From assembly GCA_032358165.1 (NCBI GenBank), contig JAALGY010000013.1, positions 124,001 through 188,000 on the forward strand: 64,000 bases of DNA. Direction: 5' to 3'. How positions within the stretch are numbered: the first letter of the stretch is position 1; every line of letters starts with the position of its first letter. Of the stretch, positions 13,701 to 23,253 are shown one piece after another. A model generated the notes under the pieces. That model was not told the origin of the DNA. It searched no databases and worked only from the letters and a program-made list of their open reading frames with translations. A program made the position numbers and the translations under genes. Source of the stretch: Diplosphaera chodatii (taxonomy: Eukaryota > Chlorophyta > Trebouxiophyceae > Prasiolales > Stichococcaceae).

Positions 13701-13979
13701 AAACATTGCCATGGGATCAATGGGTGTAAGGTGTCGAACAGGCAGGCTCGGCCTGCTGCCTGTGCTCGTGGTGTAAGGGCAGGGGCCATGTATGAGGCAA
13801 TGTGCAGACATGTTGCATTGCTGGCAGCCAGCAGTCGCATACCTCAAACTCAACCTTGTTTTCAGTTAAATGCTCCATCAGATCAAACGGAGTGCATGTC
13901 GATGCTGCTGCAGATGCGCGGCACACGCAAGCCAGTGCGGCGCAAGCCACAGCCCCGGGTGTCAAGAAAGCTGCTGTAA
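10771..13979 (+). CDS. DUF4239 (bestrophin-like) membrane protein, probably plastid (10 exons)
   Basis: Function is unknown; the family is a bestrophin-like membrane domain found in bacteria and plants. Exon 1 ends in an S/G/N repeat tract (about 11035-11110) after a basic stretch, GTGLIVRCQNGN, which resembles the end of a chloroplast transit peptide. Later exons give membrane segment TLFTSLAGFIAW (11400-11440), SVLSLLFAIFSGNSMGFLYD, the soluble segment RQRLMVQQFYTEVGALEEV (12020-12080), GPSNQLPPLEDGLALNII, VHWALLYIIA, the helices NTFVLTLLLLEAGG and SATSSLMTFVLM, then VITDLSDPSEGVYAAT. A basic tail ends at TAA 13977-13979. Phases fit at 11505/11672, 13638/13866 and others. The exon 1/exon 2 join is uncertain: the strong donor at 11217 fits in phase with an acceptor ending at 11357. 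The true ATG may differ. Confidence 0.7.
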
Positions 13980-14590
13980 GGAGCAATGTGACGTCAATAA
14001 CCAAGTGTTTGCGGTGGCCTTGCATGGCCTTACACATAGTGACGCTCACAGAACTGCTTTACGGTGCAGCAGCATCACATATTATTTGTCGCATGTCCCT
14101 CTGAGCACCATGCCCAAGGGTGTGTGCACGATATATCGTGCAATGGCAACACATACGAGGGGCTCCCTCTTACAACACCTCGTGCATATCTTGGCCAGAT
14201 TGCTGGCTATTGTGACAGGCGGCATTGACACAAACACCATCAGCTTTGCACCACAATCTTGAGGTTGCTTCCGCTTCTCGCTTGGGCAACATGGTTCTGT
14301 GCACAGCAATACCACTGTAAACCACAATGCTGCAATAACCACACCACGCCTGCCCCCATCGACCTCATTGGATGATATTTTAGGTGTCCCTCCTGCAGCG
14401 CAGGACTACACTGCACAGGCATGGCGAGCCTCCTCCTGCGAGACTAAAAACTTGCCCCGCATGCTGCTTTGGTGGCCACCACGCAGGCGCTGTGCAGCCC
14501 CGCATGCTGCTTTGGTGGCCACCACGCAGGCGCTGTGCAGCTACATGAGCATCAGCAGCCCAGCGGCATGCCTCTATGCACCAGCTGTGC
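13980..14590. other. Convergent intergenic region with a 43-bp tandem repeat
   Basis: DUF4239 (plus) and GET4 (minus) converge here, so both 3' UTRs and polyadenylation sites should lie here. It contains a TGTAA word at about 14316, the usual green-algal poly(A) signal form, and the duplicated 43-bp unit described separately. Confidence 0.4.
14454..14539. repeat. Two perfect 43-bp tandem copies
   Basis: Bases 14454-14496 are repeated exactly at 14497-14539. The unit contains GGTGGCCACCACGCAGGC. It lies about 50 bp beyond the GET4 stop codon, probably in its 3' UTR. A period of 43 is not a multiple of three, which fits a non-coding location. Perfect identity suggests a recent duplication or replication slippage. 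Confidence 0.9.
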
Positions 14591-16964
14591 TCAGGCTGCA
14601 ACTTGCAACTGGCTTCCGCCACCGCCGCCGCCGCCAAGCATCTGCAGCAGCCCGCCCATCATGCCGCCCATGCCGCCCCCGACATTCGCCCGCACTCCAA
14701 AGTAGGTGCCCGCCGCAGTGTCCAGCAGCTGCCCAAGCTCCGGGTCTTGCTGCATGTTTCAGGAAGTGCTGTGAGTGTTAGGAGCTCTGGGATGATGCTG
14801 TTGCTGGTCCGAAGGTTTACTGTCTGAAAAGCGAAAGCGCTCATGTGCAGACGAGCCACGAAGTCTGGGTGGTGTGCATGTTGGAGAACACGAGCTCTGA
14901 TGCAGGTAGCGATGAGGTCCCACCTGCAAGGCCGGCTGGTAGTGCTGCCGCAGCGCACCAAGCACCCGCGCCCCCTTTTGCACCGGGATCAGCTGCATAG
15001 CGCGGTCGCTGAACCTGTCAGCGTGCTTGAGATGGGGCTGGACACCAGAGGACTACAGGCGCAGTGGGGCAGCTGCAGCAGAAGCCTGCGCTATAGCATG
15101 TGCAGCAGGACATAGCACGTGCTACAGCGTCCACTGCCATGCCACTCTCACTCCAGTCAATGGGGTGCCAGGTCCTTCCCTGTCAGTTCCAGCGCTCACC
15201 GGCTGTGGCGGCAGCAGCTGGAGCAGCTGGCGGCAGAAGCTGATCAGCGGGAAGCCCGGGATGCCGCTGAACTCTGGCTCGGTAGTTTCCGCGTCGCACC
15301 GCTGCAGCAGCACGCCGGCACACCTGCACACCTTGTGCATGGTTTGGAAGGACTGCAGTTACGCTTACGTGATGCCGTGACATGGGATGCTGCTCAGGTA
15401 ATATGCCTTGGGTGCGTCTCGCTTCGGGCCATCCACCTGCTGTGCTCGGCCTGTGCTTCAGCTGCCGCCTGTGCCGCTGCCGCTGCTTGCGCTGTGCCAA
15501 TATTCGCTGCCTGCGGCCGGGGCGGCGACGACGCCAGCACCTGAACAATGGACACCACTTCAACCAGGGCCAAGTGTCCATCTGCAGATGTCACACTCCG
15601 TGTCACACGTATACACACTGCACAGGATCAGTCTTCTGGTTCGAAGTGCAGGTTGTGGTCAGATGACCACACAGCCTCACCAGCAGGAATGCACGGCACA
15701 CGTACAGGTCCCACTCTCGAGCCTTGGCGGGGTCCAGCCCATCCGACAGCACTGCAGCGGGGCACGCACCTCTGAAAGGACAGTGACGATGCCATTGCAC
15801 ACGCCAATGTTGACGCACATCATGGTTCTGTAAGAGCATACGGGTCGTGTGCAGCCGCCACCTCACCATGGAACAAGGCCTCTGCATTGCAGGCGGCTGC
15901 GTAGTGTCGTGACACCCATGCAACTGCTGTGCTACCGTCCCGCATGCCCCACTGCCAGTCCGCGGCCGCGCAGTGCAGGAGCTGCAGCTGCCGGCTGTCC
16001 ACGCCATTCCTGAAGACGGGCAATGACCTCGTTGCTGAAGCGTCAACATAACATGCCGACTTGCACCTTTGTTGCTATACCACCAGCATGGCCAGACACT
16101 GCTCAACAGTATGATGCGGCAAGCGACAGCTGTACGTGCTATTGCTGCCACCTTGCTGCCCAGGCAATGGCCGACTCTGCCCACGCCGAGGCGGACTCCA
16201 CCATCGCATCCCTTGAGGCCGCATCCCCTGCCGACGGCGCCGGCAGCGCTGCCATGATCGCATACAGCCCGTCGACGGCTTCTTGTGTGGCTGACACGGC
16301 GTCGTCCCTGTATGCCTGTCAACACGTCGCACGTTGAGGAGATCTGGTGTCGAGTGTGCACGTCGGAGAGGTTGTCCACATGACCTGAGCACATCCTCTG
16401 CTCCACTATACGGCATGATGACCATCTAGATGGACATGATGACCATCTAGATGGACATTCTTCCGTGAAAATACATGATAGGCTGTCCACAAACGCCGCA
16501 CCTCAAGCAGGAGCTTGGCGAGTTCCACTCCGCATGTGAACTGCCCGGCGCCAAACTGCACGACAGCCGCCTGCTGCAGCAAGTCGTAGCCGTCGCGTGT
16601 CTGTCGCCGCGCCTTGAGGCGGTAGTAGGTCGTCTTCACCCCCTGCTGCGCCTCGTAGGGATCGCCAGCAGCCAGGCCACTCAGCAGCCTCGTAACCGCC
16701 TGCGACACTCGAGCGTGCAGCATATGACGTGTAGCGCATATGCACGCCTGTGGCGTGCGTCCGAGACATCGTGTGCGCTGTGCTAAAGCCTTTTGCACAC
16801 AGACTGCATCCATCGGGTCGCAGCGAGTGTGGTGCTATGATCATCTCGTTAGTGCACATGCCGCCGCCCAGGTTCCAGCAGCAATGCGGCATGGTAATCA
16901 CCGCAGCCACGACAACAGCCTCCAGCACACGATTGAGACTCACCTTCTGTACCGGAGCAGCCAT
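14591..16964 (-). CDS. GET4: GET4, guided entry of tail-anchored proteins factor (multi-exon)
   Basis: GET4 is a cytosolic alpha-solenoid protein that, with GET5, hands tail-anchored membrane proteins to the GET3 ATPase for insertion into the ER. Exon 1 is MAAPVQKVSLNRVLEA (start 16964). The next exon gives AVTRLLSGLAAGDPYEAQQ and YDLLQQAAVVQFGAGQF (about 16500-16710), matching the family's YYEAHQ/YSGALLFF region. Later come AVDGLYAIMAALPAPSAGD (16190-16280), an exon with QLQLLHCAAADWQWG (about 15880-16000), WDLYVCRAFLLVRL (15660-15715), GFPLISFCRQLLQLLPPQ (15200-15270) and KGARVLGALRQHYQPALQ (14920-14990). The C-terminus has LLDTAAGTYFGVR and a Gly/Met-rich tail like the YFG-GLLG tail of animal GET4. 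The stop is at 14591-14593. Confidence 0.88.
16414..16455. repeat. Two perfect 21-bp tandem copies with an internal palindrome
   Basis: The unit at 16414-16434 recurs exactly at 16435-16455. Each copy contains the 12-bp palindrome CCATCTAGATGG. It lies inside a GET4 intron, just after the exon ending KLLLE. Confidence 0.85.
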
Positions 16965-17517
16965 ATGGGGTACTGCAAACCGTCAATGTTGCCGCTGGCA
17001 CAGCCAATCCTTCTGTTTGCCGACCCGGTTTCAGCAGCGTTAGACCCCAGCAATGCTTCGAACCGGCGCAGAACGTCAAATTAAGCTACACACTTGACTG
17101 GATCAATCACCGTGTTGATGGTCATGAAGGATCCACCTGCAAATGAACCCTTGCGGCCGCGTGCAACATCCAACATGCGCCAGCCAAGGTGGCACTCTGG
17201 CACATCACAAAACTCGATTCAGCAGGGTATCAGGTTCACGGAACGTTCATGCTGATGTTGGCATATATCATGATGAGAGAAGACTAAACTGAGCGACCAA
17301 TGGTGTAAAGCATTAGTGGTTGACAAAAGCGGCATGGGCAACTGTGCACCCAGACGTGTTGCCGAAATGCGTTAGCGATGCTCCACCCGCTCAAAACAAA
17401 ACGTTTCCGATCCCAAAACACCGCTCACACCTCATAACATTTCAATGCACCAGTGCGTGGCACAGCGTGCTTGCCGCTGTTTGGCCACCAAGGCCACATC
17501 GGTAAAAATGCGTCGCA
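16965..17517. other. Intergenic, GET4 promoter and DUF1118 3' flank
   Basis: Both flanking genes are on the minus strand. The part near 16965 should be the GET4 promoter and the part near 17517 the 3' UTR of the DUF1118 gene. I see no repeat, RNA gene or convincing open frame. Confidence 0.35.
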
Positions 17518-18752
17518 TCACTCCTCCTGCACTGCCGCGACAACAAATCCGCCAATGAACAGCGTGACGAAGCCGGTAAAGAAGGCCACGAAAGCTGTCC
17601 AGTGCGCAAGTGACTGCAGCAGGGTGTCCTGGGGGATGAACACCAGCGAGCCTGCGCCGAACATGACAATTGCTACTGTCAGAGAGCAGATTCACAGATT
17701 GCCCAGCCACGTCTACAACTTGGTGGTCCAACAGCTGGCACGCCATTGTTTGCACGAGGCAGGTGTCAGCGGGCCATGCAAGGGCGCTGGTGGCACATGG
17801 ACAGCGCACCAATGGCGGCCAGGAAGAACGGGATGCTGGCAGAGGAAATGGCTCCGGGGTCAGTTGTGAGCACACGCTCTGCCAGGCTGAACAGACCCAG
17901 CTTCTCCGCTGTGCTCAGCAGCTTCAGCTGCTCCAGCTGCACGGCACCAAGCAACAGGACTGCTCAGTAGCTGTGACACAAGGACCATCGATCAGAGTAG
18001 CGCTTGGCATGCTCGAACCTCACCCGCCGCAACACGAGCCAGAGCTGCAACATGCAACATAAGTAAACCCGAGCCGTGTCTGATGCCGAGCAAGCTATAG
18101 GACAGCGCATGGATGTACCAAGGTGCACGCGGCATGCTGTTCGTTGGTGCATTTGTCAAGTGTGTACTTCTGGTCGCCCACCTTGGCGAGGTTGAAGCCG
18201 GCCTTGTCAGCAGTGCTGAGCAGCTTGAGCTTGCCGGCGGTGGACAGCAGCTTCTTGTTCTCCACCGCGCGCAGCAGGTTGGGCGGCGCCCGCTCCGAGT
18301 CCTCGTTGAAGTAGCCGCTGCCCCAGAAGCCCTGCGGTGTGCCACCATGACGGACTCCAGCAGGGGCCCATGCAGCTGTCCCCATGGCGCAGTACGCTTC
18401 CACCAACGAGCAGAGGCCAGAGCTGCTTCGGTCTTGCATCACAGCACGCAGGGAGCAGCAGCTGCAGCTCTGCTGGGGCGTCGGGTTTGACGGGGACAAT
18501 GGCATGCACCAAGTGCGACATGCATCACCATGGGCGCCCCATGACAGCTCAAGCTGATCATGCAGCAGGGTCGCAGTGCCGCCGCACCTTCTTCCACCCC
18601 TCGTCAAATGTGTTGACCTTGCGCTTGGCCATGGCGACCGTGCGCGCTGCGCCGGCGCGGCCGGCGGGCCGTGCCTTTGATGACCTCTGCTGCGGCAGCT
18701 GTGCGCCGCCCAACACGCGGCTCTGCTGCATGACGGTGCTGCCCGCCATCAT
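17518..18752 (-). CDS. DUF1118 plastid (thylakoid-type) membrane protein (4 exons)
   Basis: This family is confined to photosynthetic eukaryotes and its plant members are thylakoid proteins of undefined role. Exon 1 starts with MM at 18752 and gives a typical algal transit peptide (Arg/Ala/Gln-rich to about residue 30), then TVAMAKRKVNTFDEGWKK. Exon 2 (about 18190-18350) gives GSGYFNEDSERAPP followed by the family's repeated short helices KKLLSTAGKLKLLSTADKAG. Exon 3 (about 17830-17945) continues EQLKLLSTAEKLGLFSLAE and then a hydrophobic segment, IPFFLAAIGALS. Exon 4 has a second membrane segment, WTAFVAFFTGFVTLFIGGFV, ending VQEE and TGA at 17518-17520. The KLLS-x-AEK-x-GL repeats and two C-terminal membrane helices match the family. 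Confidence 0.82.
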
Positions 18753-19389
18753 TGCTGTGAGCAGTATGAACTGGGCTACCGGCTCGGCGTTGGCTGGCCT
18801 GCTGCAGCGTGTTTCGATCCAAGCCTGCAATGTGATGGGGATGACACTTCACCATGCATGTTGTGCACACTCTCAGTGGAAATGTCGTGCGAGGTCAACC
18901 AACAGATACTCACTACACTGCGTTGTGGATGTGTTGAAGAGACGCCACAGTGGGTCCGCTGCCTGGAGAGCACCCGGACTGCTGGCTAGTCCGACAACGA
19001 TGGTTTCGCAGCGTGCGTCGAGCAGGCCACCGCAGGGACAGCCCAGGCCGTCTCAATTTAACGGCAGCAGAGACCTAGGATGCAGGTGCATACGCTGTGG
19101 TGCGAAGAGCACTCAAGGGTCGTGCAGCGAGCCGGGCATGCAGCGCAGGGACGATCTCGATTTGTGGCTGAGGAGATCGTCGTCCGCGGGTCGCCACCTC
19201 CTTGTGAAGACGTAAATGTTGCGCCGAAAACTTAGTGGACCAGACAGTGAGCTTGTGTACAATGGTTGCCTGTTAGCAAAACCCCAGGAAAGGTCATGCA
19301 AGAAGCCAGCAACGAGCTGGCAGGCGCAGCCACAAGCACCGTGACGCTGCATAGCAGCTTGCCTAAACACGTATAACCCAGCCACCCTC
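18753..19389. other. Intergenic, DUF1118 promoter and sulfurtransferase 3' flank
   Basis: The long plus-strand open frame here (18337-19215) is the complement of DUF1118 exons continued into non-coding DNA and has no protein features. No RNA gene or repeat was seen. Confidence 0.4.
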
Positions 19390-20520
19390 TCATGCCTTGC
19401 CAGTGGCCTTGGGCAGGTCCTCCCGGCCGCCCCACTCCGTCCAGCTGCCATCGAACACCGCCACCGACGGCGGCGGCTGCGGCAGCTGCTCCAGCGCAAG
19501 CGCCAGCACGCTGGCCGTGACGCCGGTCCCGCACGACGCCACGACCGGCTTGCTGATGTCTACCCCTGCGTCCTGAAACACCTGCTGCAGCATCTGCGGC
19601 GGCAGGAACCTGCCGTCTGTGGAGAGCACTTCGGCGAATGGCACGTTGCAGGAGCCGGGAATATGGCCGGAGGGGATACCGGGCCGCGGCTCCGGGGCAG
19701 TCCCCTCAAAGCGCCCCGGGGACCGCGCGTCCACAACACCCTCCTGCCGGCTGTCGATGTTGTCGGCCAGCTGCTGCGCCGACCGCACCAGACCCTTATT
19801 CAGGGTGGCGCAGTAGCGCGGCGCTGCAGGGGGTGCAGCCGCGGCCTTGGCTGGCGCTGAAAGCTGTTCCTCCGGCACAGGGGAGGTGTCGATGGGCAGG
19901 CCGTCTGCAGACCACGCTGGGAAGCCGCCATCCAACACAGCCACCCTCTCATGCCCGAAAGCCCTGAAGGTCCACCACACCCGCGGCGCGCTGAAGACCC
20001 CCGACTTGTCGTACAGCACCACCTGAGTGTCGTTGGTGATCCCCAGGGAATCAGCTGCAGCTGCAAAGGCTGCCTCACTTGGCAGCATGTGCGGCAGACC
20101 CGACTGGGTGTCGGCAATCATGTCGACGTCAAAGAACTGCGCCCGTCTGATGCGTTCCTCCTGAAACTCTGCCTTCGGATCGCGATTGGCTGTCGGAAGG
20201 TGCCAGGACGCGTCGAGCACACGCAGGCTGCTGTCATTTAGCCGCTCCATGAGCCAGCTGGTGGAGACCAGAGACGATGTCGCGCTGACCATGGTTGCAA
20301 CACTGAAGGCTTGACGTATTATCTCTGGTCGCCACGGCAGCGGACAGCTGAAGGTATGCCGGGGTCTTGCTCTCCGGGTGTTGTTGAACTGCCGCGACGC
20401 TGCAACCGGTGGTGCATGCGGCGCATGCACCTGGCAGAACGGTCGTGAAGCTGGTGGAGCCTGGATCGCTGCCTGGGCTGCGGCCAACCTCAGGGCGTTG
20501 CTGGTCAGCCGGCCCAGCAT
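19390..20520 (-). CDS. 3-mercaptopyruvate/thiosulfate sulfurtransferase (two-rhodanese), probably mitochondrial
   Basis: The enzyme moves sulfur from 3-mercaptopyruvate or thiosulfate to an acceptor such as cyanide or thioredoxin. There are two rhodanese domains. The inactive N-terminal one contains SLRVLDASWHLP, VVLYDKSGVFSAPRVWWTF and VAVLDGGFPAW. The catalytic one contains VVDARSPGRFEGTAPEPRPG, GHIPGSCNVPF and the active loop SCGTGVTA, with the cysteine at about residue 330 of 376. CGTGVTA is the plant STR1/STR2 loop. The start at 20520 gives MLGRLTSNALRLAAAQAA, a good mitochondrial-type presequence. The frame stays open to a Met at 20799 (469 residues), but that extra part is not conserved-looking. 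The gene has no intron, unlike its neighbours. The stop is at 19390-19392. It is divergent from the gene at 21420. Confidence 0.93.
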   Translation of the reverse strand: MLGRLTSNALRLAAAQAAIQAPPASRPFCQVHAPHAPPVAASRQFNNTRRARPRHTFSCPLPWRPEIIRQAFSVATMVSATSSLVSTSWLMERLNDSSLRVLDASWHLPTANRDPKAEFQEERIRRAQFFDVDMIADTQSGLPHMLPSEAAFAAAADSLGITNDTQVVLYDKSGVFSAPRVWWTFRAFGHERVAVLDGGFPAWSADGLPIDTSPVPEEQLSAPAKAAAAPPAAPRYCATLNKGLVRSAQQLADNIDSRQEGVVDARSPGRFEGTAPEPRPGIPSGHIPGSCNVPFAEVLSTDGRFLPPQMLQQVFQDAGVDISKPVVASCGTGVTASVLALALEQLPQPPPSVAVFDGSWTEWGGREDLPKATGKA

Positions 20521-21419
20521 TGATGCTTCAGGTGAATGCGGATGGTCCTGGGATCTTTGCAAGTAGACATATGATTGGTCATCGTCTGCTGCATGCAGAT
20601 GTTGCCACTCTGGCATTCGCTTCCCGAGCATCAGCAAGCCTGCAGAGTTATGCAGGTTGCGCTTGTTGCGCCTTTTGCCTGCATGGCCGCATGGGCAGAC
20701 TGTCAAGCTACCAGCTCTGGGCGAAGCGTGTGTCAGTAAACATGAGACGCAATTGTGTCTGCACTTGCTGTGCCATGTGAGTCTGGCAAGACATGGCATG
20801 GTGCAGCCAACAACAATTTAGAGTTGTGAGCTTGAGGGCCAGCTTTCCGACACGTGCCCAATGACCGACACCTCAGCCAGCAGTACTTTCAAGCATCTGT
20901 CCCAAGCCCAGGTCTGTCCATATCGTGCGCTCATAGCCGAAGAGCAAACGGTTGTAAGTAGCCTGCAGCCGTGCAGCTTGGCTCCAATGTTTGCCGTGCG
21001 TTGGCACGTGCGTTTGCCGTGCACATGCGAGGCGGTCGTATTCGCGAGTGTTACCATGACGTTTCGATCACTACGCGTCTGAAGCTTCCGCAATATATGC
21101 GTGCATGCATGGCCACCCAGTATCAGCCTTTCGACACGACAGATAGCTTTCGACACCACCCGTGAAGGTTCACTTGCTTCTGCGTTACACAATAGTCGTC
21201 GACCAGCGCACCAGCCTTAGCGGACGTTAGCGCGCCCGCACCTTGCCAGTTGAATGGTTGGGATGAGCCTGAGTTGTCTTATCTGGGCGTTCATCACTAC
21301 CTGAAGCCTGTTTGCGGGTTTCCGGTATCACTCCGCAACCTCACGAGCTCGACCATGAGGCATCGCCCCCGGCAATGCAAGCCCCTCTGAACCCGGGAGC
21401 TCAGCTCTAGAGTTTTCTT
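20521..21419. other. Intergenic between two divergent intronless genes
   Basis: The sulfurtransferase (minus) and the single-pass membrane protein (plus) are transcribed away from each other, so both promoters should be in these 0.9 kb. The sulfurtransferase 5' UTR, or an N-terminal extension from Met 20799, occupies the left end. No TATA box or repeat is evident. Confidence 0.4.
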
Positions 21420-22718
21420 ATGGGTATCGTGACAGACGTGCAAGTGGCTGAGGCCAAGCTGCATCCGGCGGCCCCGGGCCAGCTGCCCGCAGACAGCGGC
21501 AGCCCAGCATGCAAGGGCGAGCACCGGCGCCGCTGTGGCCGGCTCTCGCTGCGCGGTGCACTCTTGATCACAGCCGCAGCGCTTCTGGTGGTGGCAGTGA
21601 TCATCATCGCGCCTGCGACCGTCTTCCACACCGGCGGCAGACGCCGCAGCACCAGTGGCAGCGGCAGCGGCAGCAGTGGCGAGGTTGTCAGCCCACAGGT
21701 ACTGAACCAGAGTGAAGTTGTGGTCTACTCCAACCTGCTGCGGGCAGCGGCTTTCCAGCATGCATTGCTCAACCGGATCGTCGGCGCTCCGCAGTTGGCC
21801 CGCATACAGGACTTGCTGAACGGCACCATCCAGGCGCACGGCAGCTACGTCGCGCATCTGACGGATGCGCTCACAGCCAGCGGGGCGGATGCGTGGCGCG
21901 GCTTCGGCAACGTCGACTCAGCGTTCCCGTACGACCTCTCGTATGGGTCTGACAACAGGACAGCAGCCAACCGCACCGAGATCGCCGCCCTGCTGGCGAC
22001 GTCCATTGCGACAGCAGTGAACCGGCGGCTGGTCATGGATGCCAGGGAGCTTGTAGGCACCAGCTTCGGCGCACGGCTGGACGCAGCCGCTGGGCACCCT
22101 ACTGATGCGAAAGATGCCCTCATCAGCGACTTCAAGGCAAACCTCAAGTTTGCAGAGCGCTTTCCACATCTGAAGGGTTTTCTGACCTCAGAACCGGGGA
22201 TGGTGCTGCAGCTTAGCACGGCGGTGGCCTACAGCAATGCGACCGTCAGCATCACTGCAGTTGGCCTGGTATACAAGCCCAGCGCAACATATGCGGGGGA
22301 GCGGCGGCGGCGCCAACTGTTGCAGATGCCGCGCCGGGCGCTGCAGGGCTTGCCTGGAGCGCCACACCAAACCCCTTGCAACCCAGAGTCACCCTCATCG
22401 GCTGAATGTGGTGACCGCGCAGCAGCGGATGAGAATATCACCGCCTACAACTTCAGCTCTGAGGACCAGGGGGCCACGAGCTCTCTCCAGGGCGCTGGCC
22501 TGTCTGTGGCAGTCAGCACCATCGGCGACATGCAGCAGATGACAAGACGTGCGGTGGACAGCATGGTTGACACGTCCGGCGGGCTGCTCGACGGGGCAGC
22601 CCCTGAGACCAGGCGCCTCCGTCAGCGGCGTCGGCAGTTGCAGCAGAACGGTGGTTCTACCTGGGTGAATAATGGCTTTGCCGACATCATCGACCACATA
22701 GTATTATCGATGTGCTGA
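21420..22718 (+). CDS. Single-pass membrane protein with large extracytosolic domain, 432 residues, intronless
   Basis: I do not recognise the family. A cytosolic N-terminus of about 45 residues with a basic end (KGEHRRRCGRLSLRG) precedes one strong membrane helix, ALLITAAALLVVAVIIIAPA (about residues 47-66). A Ser/Gly linker follows, then a mainly helical domain with VVVYSNLLRAAAFQHALLNR, LLNGTIQAHGSYVAHLTDAL and FGNVDSAFPYDLSYG. Several N-glycosylation sequons (NQS, NGT, NRT, NAT, NFS) all lie after the helix, which suggests a type II protein with its bulk in the ER lumen or outside. The charge pattern agrees. Two Arg-rich patches (GERRRRQLLQ, RRLRQRRRQL) could be processing sites. The C-terminus is IIDHIVLSMC. 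The helix-rich start of the outer domain is vaguely ferritin-like, without the metal ligands. Confidence 0.75.
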   Translation: MGIVTDVQVAEAKLHPAAPGQLPADSGSPACKGEHRRRCGRLSLRGALLITAAALLVVAVIIIAPATVFHTGGRRRSTSGSGSGSSGEVVSPQVLNQSEVVVYSNLLRAAAFQHALLNRIVGAPQLARIQDLLNGTIQAHGSYVAHLTDALTASGADAWRGFGNVDSAFPYDLSYGSDNRTAANRTEIAALLATSIATAVNRRLVMDARELVGTSFGARLDAAAGHPTDAKDALISDFKANLKFAERFPHLKGFLTSEPGMVLQLSTAVAYSNATVSITAVGLVYKPSATYAGERRRRQLLQMPRRALQGLPGAPHQTPCNPESPSSAECGDRAAADENITAYNFSSEDQGATSSLQGAGLSVAVSTIGDMQQMTRRAVDSMVDTSGGLLDGAAPETRRLRQRRRQLQQNGGSTWVNNGFADIIDHIVLSMC

Positions 22719-23253
22719 GAGAGCGTGCGTGGTCATGACGATGACAGATGCAGACATCCATGTTGTTTGACGGGGATGATACCACACCTGCAGCTAGCGC
22801 ATCGGCAAGTGCGAGGGAGAGGGTATGTGGTGTGTTTGGCCTTGGCTTCTCACCGGTGTGTGTTTGGCAAAAAACTCTGGAACGCAGGAGCGACCCCCAA
22901 CAAGTTGGCTTCGCCAATCATAGCATATGTTCAACAGGTGTTAGCGGTTCTGCTTCTGTGACTTACTGTCCAGGCTCGTCAGCACTCTAAAACGGTCAAT
23001 ATGCTTGCAAACCACCGGACAGCCTTATCGTCAACAGTGTTCTACTGAAATTGTGAACCAGTTTCCAACACCGTGCGGCCCCGAAGTTGTGTTCCACCAA
23101 TCATGACGACAGGCTTGCACAGTCATCAGAGCCGGCCAACCAGAGATGGTGCCAGACGAGCCAACAACTTCAGACCCGCCACTATCTATCATAGGAGATG
23201 TCTGGACAACTCTCAGTGCCTGGTAGCATAGCAACGGTACAGCACTGCTGCAT
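22719..23253. other. Convergent intergenic region
   Basis: This is the 3' flank of both the membrane protein (plus) and the carboxypeptidase (minus). No repeat, RNA gene or convincing reading frame was seen. Confidence 0.4.

Noticed and set aside
15603..16490. 295-residue minus-strand open frame
   Set aside because: It includes one real GET4 exon (WDLYVCRAFLLVRL) but otherwise reads through GET4 introns; Cys/Arg/Ser-rich and unlike a protein.
18337..19215. 292-residue plus-strand open frame
   Set aside because: It is antisense to DUF1118 exons and intergenic DNA, with no protein features; GC-rich antisense frames stay open easily.
20521..20799. N-terminal extension of the sulfurtransferase from Met 20799
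   Set aside because: The added 93 residues are Cys/His/Arg-rich and do not look like a targeting peptide, whereas the frame from 20520 does.
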